Below are positions 1 to 9,080 of a stretch of DNA of 64,000 nucleotides, piece after piece. The position numbers and the translations under genes are program-made. Each line of letters begins with the position of its first letter. The first letter of the stretch is position 1. The DNA is from Sipunculus nudus (taxonomy: Eukaryota > Annelida > Sipuncula > Golfingiida > Sipunculidae), in NCBI GenBank assembly GCA_026874595.1, contig JAPPUL010000069.1, positions 1,880,001 through 1,944,000 on the forward strand, written 5' to 3'. Under the pieces are notes generated by a model. It did no database searches. It saw only the letters and a program-made list of their open reading frames with translations, and was not told where the DNA came from.

Positions 1-338
1 TAGCTTGGCATTGGATTTTGGTGCAGTATGTGTAGGATAGGTGGGAGACTGTGAAATGGAGACGCAAGTAGCCATGGAGTCGTCCTTGAAATACCACCCT
101 TACTATATTGGAGTTCTAATTACATACCGTAAGCCGGTTGTAAGACAATGTCTGGTAGGCAGTTTGGCTGGGGCGGTCACCTCCTAAAGAGTAACGGAGG
201 TGTACAAAGGTTCCCTCAATACGTTTGGAAATCGTATGAAGAGTGCAAAGGCATAAGGGAGCTTGACTGCAAGAGATACAACTCAAGCAGGTGCGAAAGC
301 AGGTCTTAGTGATCCGGCGGTTGCAAGTGGAAGTGCCG

Positions 339-383
<45 letters not shown>

Positions 384-384
384 T

Positions 385-467
<83 letters not shown>

Positions 468-480
468 TGGCTGTTCGCCA

Positions 481-536
<56 letters not shown>

Positions 537-829
537 TATCGTAGGCGTTGGATATTTGAGAAGAGTTGCTCTTAGTACGAGAGGACCGGAGTGAACGTAC
601 CTCTGGTGTATCAGTTGTCCTGCCATGGGCATTGCTGAGTAGCTACGTACGGAAAGGATAACTGCTGAAAGCATATAAGCAGGAAGCCTGCTTCAAGATT
701 AAATATCCCGATCTTTTAAAAGATCCTAAAGACCCCTTGAAGAACACGAGGTTGATAGGCTGGAGGTGTAAGCGTGTATATCTAAAGACGTTTAGCCGAC
801 CAGTACTAATAGGTCGTGCGTCTTGACCA
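1..829 (+). rRNA. rrl: 23S ribosomal RNA, 3' portion (5' end outside window)
   Basis: This is the last roughly 830 bases of a 23S gene. The peptidyl-transferase region (about 340-450, with the GGGATAACAGGCT segment) and the sarcin-ricin loop (AGTACGAGAGGACC near 573-586) are both intact. The end was placed by the conserved tail ACTAATAGGTCG...CTTGACC near 806-829. All reading frames crossing it are shadows. The tail (GTTGATAGGCTGGAGGTG) is not of the usual gammaproteobacterial form. Confidence 0.97.
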
Positions 830-919
830 TATTATTATGCTATCTATTATTAACCTTACAACAAAGGTAGAGATACTATAAATGCTTTTAAATATTTAAA
901 CAATGGGAGTTTTGAAAAA

Positions 920-1474
920 ATGACCAAAGAAGAACTTATTAGAAATAACTCAAAGTATGCAACTGAAGCTACTTCTAAAGAAATTAGATTACCTATAAAG
1001 CCTAAAAAGAGTGTTGCCATCCTAACATGTATGGATGCAAGGCTTGACCCTCTTAGACTTACAGGTCTTACTCTAGGAGATGCACATATCATACGTAATG
1101 CAGGAGGGAGAGTAAGTGATGATGCAATACGTTCCCTTATAATCTCTTACAAGATCCAAGGAACTAGGAATTTCTATGTTATACATCATACGGATTGTGG
1201 GATGCTTAAATTTACTAATAAAATTATGTCAGGATTGCTTGAAAAGAGCCTTAAGCCCGCTGTTTTAACCCAAAATGGTTGGCAAGACAAAGGGAGTGGT
1301 TATGAAAAAGGGGTTGAGGCTAGGTACATTAACTTTTTAACTATGGATAATTTAGAAGATGCCTTGAAAGCAGATGTAAACAGGATTCGAAATCATAATT
1401 TAATACCTAATGATATAAATGTAAGTGGGTTTATATACGATGTTGAAAACGGCTTATTAAAAGAGATTTGTTAG
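920..1474 (+). CDS. Beta-class carbonic anhydrase
   Basis: The predicted enzyme (184 aa) interconverts CO2 and bicarbonate in the cytoplasm. The zinc ligands are visible as Cys37 in TCMDAR, followed by the Asp39/Arg41 dyad, and His90/Cys93 in HHTDCGM. This matches the short beta-CA type of about 160-190 aa. The ATG at 920 follows a GGGAG ribosome site. The gene lies between the 23S 3' end (about 829) and the 5S start (about 1522), where normally only a short spacer is found. It is therefore probably transcribed as part of the rRNA operon unless it has its own promoter. No promoter could be defined in the 90-base gap. Family call firm; the regulation is inference. Confidence 0.9.
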   Translation: MTKEELIRNNSKYATEATSKEIRLPIKPKKSVAILTCMDARLDPLRLTGLTLGDAHIIRNAGGRVSDDAIRSLIISYKIQGTRNFYVIHHTDCGMLKFTNKIMSGLLEKSLKPAVLTQNGWQDKGSGYEKGVEARYINFLTMDNLEDALKADVNRIRNHNLIPNDINVSGFIYDVENGLLKEIC

Positions 1475-1521
1475 TTAAATTATAAAATATAAATAGAAAT
1501 AAAGTATTAATGACAATATAT

Positions 1522-1641
1522 TTCCTGGTGATTTAGCATATAGTGAAACACTCGTTCCCATCCCGAACACGAAAGTTAAGCCTATATGCCCCGAGGGTAC
1601 TACATGGGAGACTGTGTGGGAGAGCAGGGTTTGCCAGGATT
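1522..1641 (+). rRNA. rrf: 5S ribosomal RNA
   Basis: The terminal helix TCCTGG (1523-1528) pairs with CCAGGA (1634-1639). Between them lie the hallmark segments CCCATCCCGAACACG and GGGAGACTGTGTGGGAGAGCAGG. Length is about 117-119 nt, the usual size. It is separated from 23S by a protein gene. Confidence 0.93.
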
Positions 1642-1790
1642 TATTGTTTTACTGTTTAAATATAAGGATTTGTAAGGGTAGTTGTCAAACTCTTATTTAG
1701 AGCTATAGATTAGTTGACATGATTATTGATATTCAATATGTTTGTTTATAGTTGACTAGTAATTAGTTTAATTATTAGGAGGATAGTATA

Positions 1791-2108
1791 ATGCTAGCAA
1801 GCTTTAAGAATTCTGCAGGGAATATACGTACAGTTAAAGTTGGTTTTTCATGGACTATATTTTTTTTTGGAGGGCTTCCATTCTTTTTTAGAGGGATGTT
1901 TGGGCACGGGGTACTGTTTACCCTATTAGGAATAATAACAGTTGGGATTAGTAATCTAGTATTATGTTTTATTGGAAATAAAATGACAGCAAAATACTAC
2001 TTAGATAACGGTTATACGTTAATTCAGGATCATGCAACACCTCTTGTTGCTGCTAAATGGGGAATTATATTAGAAGAAGCTGCTACTACTGTGCCCCCTA
2101 CTCCCTAA
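1791..2108 (+). CDS. Small membrane protein, HrgC/DUF2628-like
   Basis: This 105-aa protein has a short polar start, a VKVGFSWTIFFFGGLPFFFRG segment and a second hydrophobic stretch at about residues 45-68, then a polar tail ending in prolines. The VKVGFSWT...FFRG pattern is familiar from small HrgC/TM2-like membrane proteins of unknown function. A good AGGAGG site sits 7-8 bases before the ATG. It stands alone between 5S rRNA and tRNA-Phe. I infer an inner-membrane location and cannot assign a role. Confidence 0.7.
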   Translation: MLASFKNSAGNIRTVKVGFSWTIFFFGGLPFFFRGMFGHGVLFTLLGIITVGISNLVLCFIGNKMTAKYYLDNGYTLIQDHATPLVAAKWGIILEEAATTVPPTP

Positions 2109-2184
2109 GTTTGAGCATCTTAGTAAACTAAGAATTTAAATAAATATAGACTAAATACCTGCTTATATATTAAGAATAAGTTAA

Positions 2185-2257
2185 GCCGTGGTAGCTCAGT
2201 CGGTAGAGCAAAGGACTGAAAATCCTTGTGTCGACAGTTCGATTCTGTCCCGCGGCA
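2185..2257 (+). tRNA. tRNA-Phe (anticodon GAA)
   Basis: A full cloverleaf of 73 nt is present. The acceptor GCCGTGG pairs with CCGCGGC, the anticodon loop is CTGAAAA, and the T arm contains GTTCGATTC. CCA is not encoded. Confidence 0.96.
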
Positions 2258-2450
2258 AAACTCTTTAAAATAAGAATTATAAGACAAACTTTGCTTCCTT
2301 ACCCTACCCTACCCTACACATTTACGCTAATATCTTCCATTTTTCTGCTATCTATACAATATTTTACGCTTACGTCTTTTATTTATTCACTTCCATTTAT
2401 ATATTCTACATGTACTTTTTTTAAAAAAATAAGACCTAAGGAGTTTTGTT

Positions 2451-4178
2451 TTGCGTCTGTCTAATTTTCTATTGCCCACTCTTAAAGAAATTCCAAGTGA
2501 AGCCAAAATTAAAAGTCATATCTTAATGATTAAATCTGGTATGATTAAAAAGGCTTCAAGCGGTTTATACTACTATCTGCCACTTGGCATGAGAGTCATT
2601 AATAAAGTTATTAATATTGTTCGAGAGGAGATGAACAATATTGGGGCTTTGGAAATACTTGCACCCATTCTTATCCCAAACGATCTTATTATTCAAAGCG
2701 GCAGAGCTGAAGTTTTTGGCGATACAATGATGAGTTTTGCTGACCGACATAATAAAATATATGCACTTGGACCCACTCATGAAGAAAGTATTACCAATTT
2801 AGTCTTATCCGATATAAAGTCTTATAAGGATTTACCTCTACTTCTATACCAAGTTAATACAAAGTTCCGAGATGAGATCCGTCCGCGATTTGGAGTACTT
2901 AGAACTCGGGAGTTTATTATGAAAGATGCTTACTCCTTCCATGCTACTAGCGGGTCTTTAGACGAAGTTTATAAAACTATGGCTTATGCTTATAATAAAA
3001 TATTTAAACGATGCGGTCTTACTGTTGTGCCAGTTGATGCTTTGAGTGGTTCTATGGGTGGTTCTGATTCTATGGAGTTTATGGTTAAGAGCGAAGTTGG
3101 GGAGGAGGTTATTATGCATTGTACTGAGTGCGGATATGCTGCTAATCTTGAAACCGCTTATTCTAAACTAAATAACTCTCATAACCAACTTGACCAATTC
3201 TTAAAAGAACTTGATATTGTTGATACCCCAAATCAGAAAACAATTGAGGAGATTACTTCTTTCCTAAATGTATCCCCTGCCTCTTGTATTAAAAGTCTTG
3301 TTTATAAAAAGACTGATGGTGAGTTCATTATGGTTTTAGCTAGAGGTGATTGTCAAATTAATGAAGTTAAGCTTACTTCCCAGCTTAATACTCAAGAGAT
3401 TGTATTGCCATCAGAGGACGAAATTAAAGAGAAATTTGGTCTTGATATCGGTTTTCTTGGTCCCGTTAATCTACAGCATGATATAAAAATTATTGCCGAT
3501 AACTCAATTGCTACAATGTCTTCTGGGGTATGTGGTGCAAACCTTAAAGATAAGCATTATGTTAATGTTTCCGTTAAACGAGATATTAATATATCTGAGT
3601 TTTATGATATTAGACTTGTTAACGAAGGGGACCCTTGTCCACTTTGTGAGAAACCTCTTGCCGCATTTAAGGGTATTGAGATCGGGCATATATTTAAGCT
3701 CGGGAGAAAATATTCTAAAGCTTCTAATTTGTTATTTAGAGATAAAGATTCTTCCCAGAAACATCCTATAATGGGGAGTTATGGTATCGGGATTAATAGA
3801 ATACCTGCCACCATAATCGAAAACTCAGCAAGTGATAATTCTATTGTTTGGCCTTGTTCTATTGCTCCTTTTCACGTTATCATTATTCCTATTAACTTCA
3901 AAAGTGATAAGCAAATGCAGCTTGCTAATGACTTATATTCTAAACTCTTAAAGGAAAATATTGATGCTCTTATAGATGACCGTAAGATAAGTGTTGGAGT
4001 CAAGTTCAAGGATGCTGACTTAATCGGGGGCCCTTTTAGAATTATTGTCGGGGATAAGGAACTTTCTAAGTCTTTTGTTGAATTCAAAAATAGACTTACT
4101 GACTCTGTTTCAACTATTCCTATAAACCAAGTTGTTTTTAAAGTAAAAGAACTTGTAGACAATGAATGTAATATTTAA
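2451..4178 (+). CDS. proS: Prolyl-tRNA synthetase (bacterial type with editing insertion)
   Basis: The enzyme charges tRNA-Pro with proline in the cytoplasm. The 575-residue length fits the bacterial form with an inserted editing domain (about residues 225-390) between the class II catalytic motifs and the C-terminal anticodon-binding domain (about 465-570). Class II landmarks include PTHEE near 108, FRDEIRPRFGVLRTREF near 138-155 and GSYGIGINR. The start is TTG at 2451, chosen because AAGGAG (2438-2443) lies 7 bases upstream and the protein begins in register with the family (MRLSNFLLPTLKE). Its codons end in T far more often than those of the rpsB cluster downstream. Confidence 0.96.
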   Translation: MRLSNFLLPTLKEIPSEAKIKSHILMIKSGMIKKASSGLYYYLPLGMRVINKVINIVREEMNNIGALEILAPILIPNDLIIQSGRAEVFGDTMMSFADRHNKIYALGPTHEESITNLVLSDIKSYKDLPLLLYQVNTKFRDEIRPRFGVLRTREFIMKDAYSFHATSGSLDEVYKTMAYAYNKIFKRCGLTVVPVDALSGSMGGSDSMEFMVKSEVGEEVIMHCTECGYAANLETAYSKLNNSHNQLDQFLKELDIVDTPNQKTIEEITSFLNVSPASCIKSLVYKKTDGEFIMVLARGDCQINEVKLTSQLNTQEIVLPSEDEIKEKFGLDIGFLGPVNLQHDIKIIADNSIATMSSGVCGANLKDKHYVNVSVKRDINISEFYDIRLVNEGDPCPLCEKPLAAFKGIEIGHIFKLGRKYSKASNLLFRDKDSSQKHPIMGSYGIGINRIPATIIENSASDNSIVWPCSIAPFHVIIIPINFKSDKQMQLANDLYSKLLKENIDALIDDRKISVGVKFKDADLIGGPFRIIVGDKELSKSFVEFKNRLTDSVSTIPINQVVFKVKELVDNECNI

Positions 4179-4228
4179 TATATTTTTGTGTTAGATATAC
4201 TTGTATATTATTATATAATAATAGTATA

Positions 4229-5893
4229 GTGTTATCTTGTACAACTAAGCTTTTTTCTTATGTTACATATATGCTACATAAAGGTACCATCTTAGTCAAT
4301 TTTAGACGCTTTGTTCAGGCTTTTGCTTTATTACTATTCTTCTTTTTAGTGTTTCATACCCAGAAGTTTAAAGAATTGTCTATACCTATCTTAAATTATA
4401 TCTTTGTAATTTGTGCTTTCTTATCTCTTTTATATCTTGTAAGATATTTATATCACGCTATTTTATTTAGAACTAGTAGAAATAAGCTAACTAAGGATGC
4501 TAAACCCTCATACATTAAAGTCCTGCTACTTTTTATTCTAACTTTTGCTCTCGGTGGGCTTTTAGTATATTATAATCAATTCAATCCCCCTGATAGGGGC
4601 ACCTTCATTAATGACAGCTCTTTATCTATAAATGAGGCAATTTCAAAGTATTATGAGCAAAAGTCTCGTTACAATAGCCTTAGAAATCTTACTTCTATAA
4701 ATACTTCTGTTTCCAAAGAGGACAACGCTATCATTCTCTTTGAATTTCCTCCTTTTGTTATATATCTTAACTATGTAATACTCATTGCTTCTTTACTCTT
4801 AGCGGTATTTACATTTACTAGATATAAACTAAAGCATGACAAACTTGCTTTCAAACGCCTTTTTGCTTCAAGCTTTATACTATTTTCTGTCTCTTTTCTT
4901 TTTTTCTTATTGCTTGATTTTGATTTCAAAAAGGAATATAGTGACTATGTTGGGAGTAGCGGCTTTATACTACATTACTTCCCTACTGATTTCACTAGAT
5001 ATTACTATTTTATTTCTATACCTAATAACATCTTTCTAAAACTATCTCCTCTTCTTGGAGTTGCTACTTCCTTATCTTTGGGCATTATTATATTTGGTAT
5101 TGGCTTTATATTATTCTTTCTTGTTATATCTTTTATTTTTGGGAGAGTATTTTGTGGTTGGATATGCCCTTTTGGCACTCTGCACCAAATAACCTCATAC
5201 ATTAAGATGAAAGTACAGGGCCGTTTTGAACATGAGCCTTATAAAAATAAGCAAAAGGTAAAGTATGCTATATTTGTAACCATTATAATTGCTACTCTTT
5301 TTAGTATTAATTTAAGCGGCTTTTTAGACCCAATCTCAATTGTAACTAAATCAACAACCTTTTTTATTATCCCATCAGCTCAATATGCCATGACATATAC
5401 TCATAGCAAACTTGAAGAGAATGCGGAACAAGAAAAAACAGTAGGTGTATATACTCTTTTAGAAGAGGGCTATAGATATCTAAAGGACTACTTAGAGGAG
5501 TACATATTTTACTTCAAAGACCCGGCTGAAGAAGGAGAGAATTATGTTCCAACGCATTTTAAATATTTCTTCCTCAACGGGTTTGTATTTTTACTTCTAA
5601 TAGCGCTTAACATAAAGACAACACGTTTTTGGTGTCGATATATATGTCCACTTGGAGCTATGCTTGGTATTTTTGCTAATCGTTCTTTAATGAGAATAAA
5701 TGTAAATGATAAATGTACTTCGTGTACAGATTGTGAAAAGTTTTGCCAGGGTGCTGCTGACGTTGGCATAAAGGGAGAATTTAAAACTAGTGAATGTATG
5801 TATTGCTTTAACTGTCTTACGGCATGCAATGACGATGCGCTTGATATAAAAATGACAATACCTAAGCTGACAAAAAGTAAACAAAGAGTATAA
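4229..5893 (+). CDS. Membrane polyferredoxin, NapH/NosR/CcoG-like
   Basis: This 554-aa protein is predicted to pass electrons from the quinone pool through iron-sulfur centres. Several hydrophobic helices fill the first 310 residues. These are followed by CGWICPFG (about 309-316), a periplasmic-looking charged stretch, CRYICPLG (about 469-476) and two C-terminal 4Fe-4S motifs, CTSCTDCEKFC (about 496) and CMYCFNCLTAC (about 526). The paired C-x3-CP membrane motifs are typical of NapH/NosR-type proteins. Start uncertain: GTG 4229 or ATG 4271 (15th codon); neither has a strong ribosome site. The next gene, 20 bases on, is a NapG-like partner. No nitrate, nitrite or nitrous oxide reductase genes are nearby, so the terminal acceptor is unknown. 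Confidence 0.82.
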   Translation: MLSCTTKLFSYVTYMLHKGTILVNFRRFVQAFALLLFFFLVFHTQKFKELSIPILNYIFVICAFLSLLYLVRYLYHAILFRTSRNKLTKDAKPSYIKVLLLFILTFALGGLLVYYNQFNPPDRGTFINDSSLSINEAISKYYEQKSRYNSLRNLTSINTSVSKEDNAIILFEFPPFVIYLNYVILIASLLLAVFTFTRYKLKHDKLAFKRLFASSFILFSVSFLFFLLLDFDFKKEYSDYVGSSGFILHYFPTDFTRYYYFISIPNNIFLKLSPLLGVATSLSLGIIIFGIGFILFFLVISFIFGRVFCGWICPFGTLHQITSYIKMKVQGRFEHEPYKNKQKVKYAIFVTIIIATLFSINLSGFLDPISIVTKSTTFFIIPSAQYAMTYTHSKLEENAEQEKTVGVYTLLEEGYRYLKDYLEEYIFYFKDPAEEGENYVPTHFKYFFLNGFVFLLLIALNIKTTRFWCRYICPLGAMLGIFANRSLMRINVNDKCTSCTDCEKFCQGAADVGIKGEFKTSECMYCFNCLTACNDDALDIKMTIPKLTKSKQRV

Positions 5894-5913
5894 AATAATC
5901 CGGGGCTAAGAAC

Positions 5914-6684
5914 ATGGGGATAATAAATTATATTAGAAAATATATAAACTGGACAAAGGAACGTTATAGGCAGTGGTATCAGAATAGGAGTGCTGACAGA
6001 AAACAAAATGAAGACAAACTTCCTATACAAAAACTTGGTATAAACAGACGCTTACTTGCGAAAACGTTTGCATATGGGGTTAGTATATTTGTATTATTTA
6101 GAACGACCTTATGGGAAAGACGTACATCATCAAACAAATTAATAAGACCGCCTGGTTCGGTAAAGGAAGAAGAGTTTTTACAAAAATGTATAAAATGCTC
6201 AGAATGTATGAAAGTATGTCCCAAGAACTTTTTACATCCTGCATTTATGGAAGCTGGCATTGAAGGAATGTTTACACCTATAGCAGTAGGTAAACTTGGC
6301 TACTGTGAACATACCTGTAAAGCGTGCATGGATGTATGTCCAACTGATGCAATAGCAAAATACACGCTACAAGAAAAACAGGAAATAAAGATAGGACTTG
6401 CGATAATAAGCAAAGACCGTTGTCTAACATATGCAAGTCAAACACCATGTATAGTGTGCGAGGAGCATTGCCCAACATCTCCAAAAGCAATTTGGACACA
6501 CAAAAAAACGGTAAGAAGGCGCACTGGAGAGCTTATAACGATAGATCAAATAAACGTAGACCCAAAGTTATGCATAGGATGTGGAATATGTGAATACGTA
6601 TGCCCTGTGGTCGACGATCCTGCTATCTTTGTAAACTCAATACAAGAGACAAGATCAAAAGAGAATCAGTTATTTCTTAGCTAA
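5914..6684 (+). CDS. NapG-like polyferredoxin with four iron-sulfur motifs
   Basis: This 256-aa protein has a basic N-terminus and one hydrophobic segment (about residues 48-62) that may anchor it. Four cysteine clusters follow: CIKCSECMKVC (about 92), CEHTCKACMDVC (about 131), CIVCEEHC (about 179) and CIGCGICEYVC (about 220). The pattern matches NapG/MauM-type periplasmic ferredoxins that work with a NapH-like membrane protein, which is exactly the gene just upstream. I infer a two-gene electron-transfer unit. Ile is mostly ATA here, unlike proS. Confidence 0.82.
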   Translation: MGIINYIRKYINWTKERYRQWYQNRSADRKQNEDKLPIQKLGINRRLLAKTFAYGVSIFVLFRTTLWERRTSSNKLIRPPGSVKEEEFLQKCIKCSECMKVCPKNFLHPAFMEAGIEGMFTPIAVGKLGYCEHTCKACMDVCPTDAIAKYTLQEKQEIKIGLAIISKDRCLTYASQTPCIVCEEHCPTSPKAIWTHKKTVRRRTGELITIDQINVDPKLCIGCGICEYVCPVVDDPAIFVNSIQETRSKENQLFLS

Positions 6685-6734
6685 TAAACAATAGTTAGGA
6701 AATAGATTATTATGCATATGAAAGTAGTAAAGCA

Positions 6735-6808
6735 TGGGCGGTACTAGATTTGAACTAGTGACCCCCTGCGTGTCGAGCAGGTACTCTAGCCAGCTGAGCT
6801 AACCGCCC
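6735..6808 (-). tRNA. tRNA-Val (anticodon GAC) with an unusual C at position 33
   Basis: On the minus strand the acceptor GGGCGGT pairs with ACCGCCC, the anticodon stem CCTGC/GCAGG closes the loop TCGACAC, and the T arm is ACTAG/CTAGT. The 74-nt cloverleaf is complete without CCA. The anticodon reads GAC. Position 33, almost always T, is C here. Confidence 0.85.
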
Positions 6809-7155
6809 AAATGAATGTAAAAAATAGTTTCTAGATGGTGAAATATACAGTATAAAGTGTTTTAATCCAAGAATAAAAGCTTTTGATGACTAAAAATACT
6901 ATAAAATCTGTTAAATTGTATATATCAAGCAAGCGATTTGACTATGTTTTAGATAGATTTAAAATATACAAGTAAGATTAAATTCTAGAGCAATAAAATA
7001 TAAAGTATTTTAAAATTGACGATCAAGATATAATTTAGTAATGTTTTCTGGTTGAAATGTAAGAAATTTAAACAAGATTGTAAAAGAACTATTATAGTAA
7101 AACATAAGTAAAACATTAAGAAAAGTTGTAAAAAATATTAACTTAGGAGGACATA
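6809..7155. other. Intergenic region upstream of rpsB
   Basis: About 350 AT-rich bases hold no convincing gene. The rpsB leader and promoter should be here. TTGACG (7016) and TATAAT (7029) both occur but are only 7 bases apart, so they are not a normal promoter pair. AGGAGG at 7145-7150 is the rpsB ribosome site. Confidence 0.5.
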
Positions 7156-8136
7156 TTGAGCGTAATATTGATGAAAGATTTGCTTGAAGCGGGGGTCCAT
7201 TTTGGACATCAAGCAAAGAGGTGGGATCCGCGTATGGCCCCATTTATTTACACAGAGCGCAATGGTATACATATAATTGATCTGCAACAGACGGTATCGC
7301 GTGGAGAGATAGCATATAATTTTCTAAAAGACAAGATAGCAGATGGCGGTAAAGTATTATTCGTAGGGACAAAACGGCAAGCCCAAGAAGCTGTAAAAAC
7401 AGAAGCAACTCGATGCGGCCATTATTATGTAACACATAGATGGCTAGGGGGAATGCTTACAAACTTCCTAACAGTAAAGAAAAGTATCCAAAGACTAAAG
7501 AAGCTTGAAAGGATGGAAGTAGACGGAACATTTGAATCTATGCCGAAGAAAGAGCAAGTATCATTAATAAAACAAAAGAACAAGCTTGAGCGTGTTCTAG
7601 GTGGGATAAAAGAGATGACGTCGCTACCAGACATATTATTTATAATAGATCCCAATAAAGAACATATCGCAGTAAAAGAAGCGCATAAGATGGGCATACC
7701 AATAATATCCGTAGTAGATTCAAACTGTAATCCTTATCTAATAGACTATCCAATACCCGGAAACGATGATGCGATAAGAGCTATAAATCTTTTTATGAGA
7801 GTGCTTGCAGATGCGGTAATAGAAGGAGAAAACGTTGCAAGCAAAGCAATGGTAGAATCTTATGAAAAGGAACGAGAGGAGGCAGAGACTAAGGATAACA
7901 TAGGAGAAACAGATGAGGGGGGCGTAAAACCTGTAGAAGTTGAGAGCCCAGATGTTGAAGGTGTAGATAAAGTATTAGAGGAAGTTGTTGACGAAAAAGA
8001 AGAAGAAAAAGAAGAAGAAAGGCAAGAGAAGCAGAAGCAAGAGGATGTGGAAAAGACACAAGAAGAGACACAATCTGCTAAAGTTGCTACAGCTGATGAT
8101 AGAGAAGAAGTGTCAGAGCAAGAAAAGAAGAACTAA
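7156..8136 (+). CDS. rpsB: 30S ribosomal protein S2 with long acidic tail
   Basis: S2 is a structural protein of the small subunit. Residues 1-230 are a normal S2 ([13 protein letters not shown] near the start, [40 protein letters not shown]). Most S2 proteins stop near 230-260 residues. This one continues to 326 with a low-complexity tail of Glu, Lys, Asp and Gln. The start is TTG at 7156, fixed by AGGAGG 5 bases upstream. It heads the usual rpsB-tsf-pyrH-frr cluster. Confidence 0.97.
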   Translation: MSVILMKDLLEAGVHFGHQAKRWDPRMAPFIYTERNGIHIIDLQQTVSRGEIAYNFLKDKIADGGKVLFVGTKRQAQEAVKTEATRCGHYYVTHRWLGGMLTNFLTVKKSIQRLKKLERMEVDGTFESMPKKEQVSLIKQKNKLERVLGGIKEMTSLPDILFIIDPNKEHIAVKEAHKMGIPIISVVDSNCNPYLIDYPIPGNDDAIRAINLFMRVLADAVIEGENVASKAMVESYEKEREEAETKDNIGETDEGGVKPVEVESPDVEGVDKVLEEVVDEKEEEKEEERQEKQKQEDVEKTQEETQSAKVATADDREEVSEQEKKN

Positions 8137-8230
8137 ATTAGACAACACTCACATTAAGTATATTAAGAGATAAATGCTAAATAACTAAAATAAATAAAGA
8201 AAAATAAAAATCAGGAGATAAAAAAAGGCA

Positions 8231-9076
8231 GTGGAAATAAATGCGATACAAGTGAAGGAGCTAAGGGAAAAGACGTCGTTAGGACTTATGGACTGTAAGA
8301 AAGCGCTAAAAGAGACGGCAGGTGATATTGAAAAAGCAATAATATATTTAAAAGAGAAAGGGCTTTTAAAGGCAGCCGAAAAGCTAGGGAGACTAACAAA
8401 AGAAGGGCTAATAAGCATAGGCCAAACTGACAAACACGGGATAATAATAGAGCTAACGTGCGAAACAGACTTTGTAGCTCGTACAAAAGAGTTTATAAAT
8501 GGAGTAGAATCTATTAAGAAATCATTATTAGCAAAGAAAGTTGGTAATGTAGATGGAATACCAAAAGAGATAAATGAGGAGTTACAAGGACTAGTATCAA
8601 GGTTAGGTGAGAATATAAAATTAAGTCGAGTATGTTTATATGAAGTGAGAGAGGGAGAATATATAGAGGAATATCTGCATCAAGGGGCAAAGATAGGAGT
8701 AATGTTGAAACTAAAGGTCAAAAAATCAGATACGTTAAAAGAAGCAAGATTTAAGAGTTTGTCAAAAGACCTATGCATGCATATAGCAGCGATGTCACCT
8801 GAGGCGTTGAGTGAGGATGAGATTAGCGATAAACAAAAAGACGAACAAAGGTCAATATACATAAAACAAGCAAATGAGACAAAAAAACCTCAAAATGTGA
8901 TAGAAAAGATAGTAGATGGAAAGATTAGGCAATATTTAAAAGAGGTAACGTTATTAAATCAAGGTTTTGTAAAGGAGCCAAAACAGAGCGTTAGAGAGCA
9001 TATAGAAAAGGTATCAAAAGAGCTAGGCGATAAAATAGAGGTAAAAGAATTTATAAGATATAAAGTAGGTGAATAA
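8231..9076 (+). CDS. tsf: Elongation factor Ts
   Basis: EF-Ts is the nucleotide exchange factor for EF-Tu. The N-terminal UBA-like helices contain LREKTSLGLMDCKKAL, and the core has the ELTCETDFVART motif. The length of 281 aa is normal. The start is GTG at 8231, preceded by CAGGAG about 13 bases away, a rather long spacing. It lies 94 bases after rpsB and its end overlaps possible upstream starts of pyrH, consistent with one operon. Confidence 0.96.
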   Translation: MEINAIQVKELREKTSLGLMDCKKALKETAGDIEKAIIYLKEKGLLKAAEKLGRLTKEGLISIGQTDKHGIIIELTCETDFVARTKEFINGVESIKKSLLAKKVGNVDGIPKEINEELQGLVSRLGENIKLSRVCLYEVREGEYIEEYLHQGAKIGVMLKLKVKKSDTLKEARFKSLSKDLCMHIAAMSPEALSEDEISDKQKDEQRSIYIKQANETKKPQNVIEKIVDGKIRQYLKEVTLLNQGFVKEPKQSVREHIEKVSKELGDKIEVKEFIRYKVGE

Positions 9077-9080
9077 GTTG

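Noticed and set aside
116-674. Several open frames on both strands at the window start
   Set aside because: They lie inside conserved 23S rRNA domains.
4206-4223. Perfect AT-only palindrome after proS
   Set aside because: Composition alone makes such sequences common here; no T run or GC stem for a terminator.
7016-7034. TTGACG and TATAAT before rpsB as a promoter
   Set aside because: The spacer is only 7 bases, far from the 16-19 needed.
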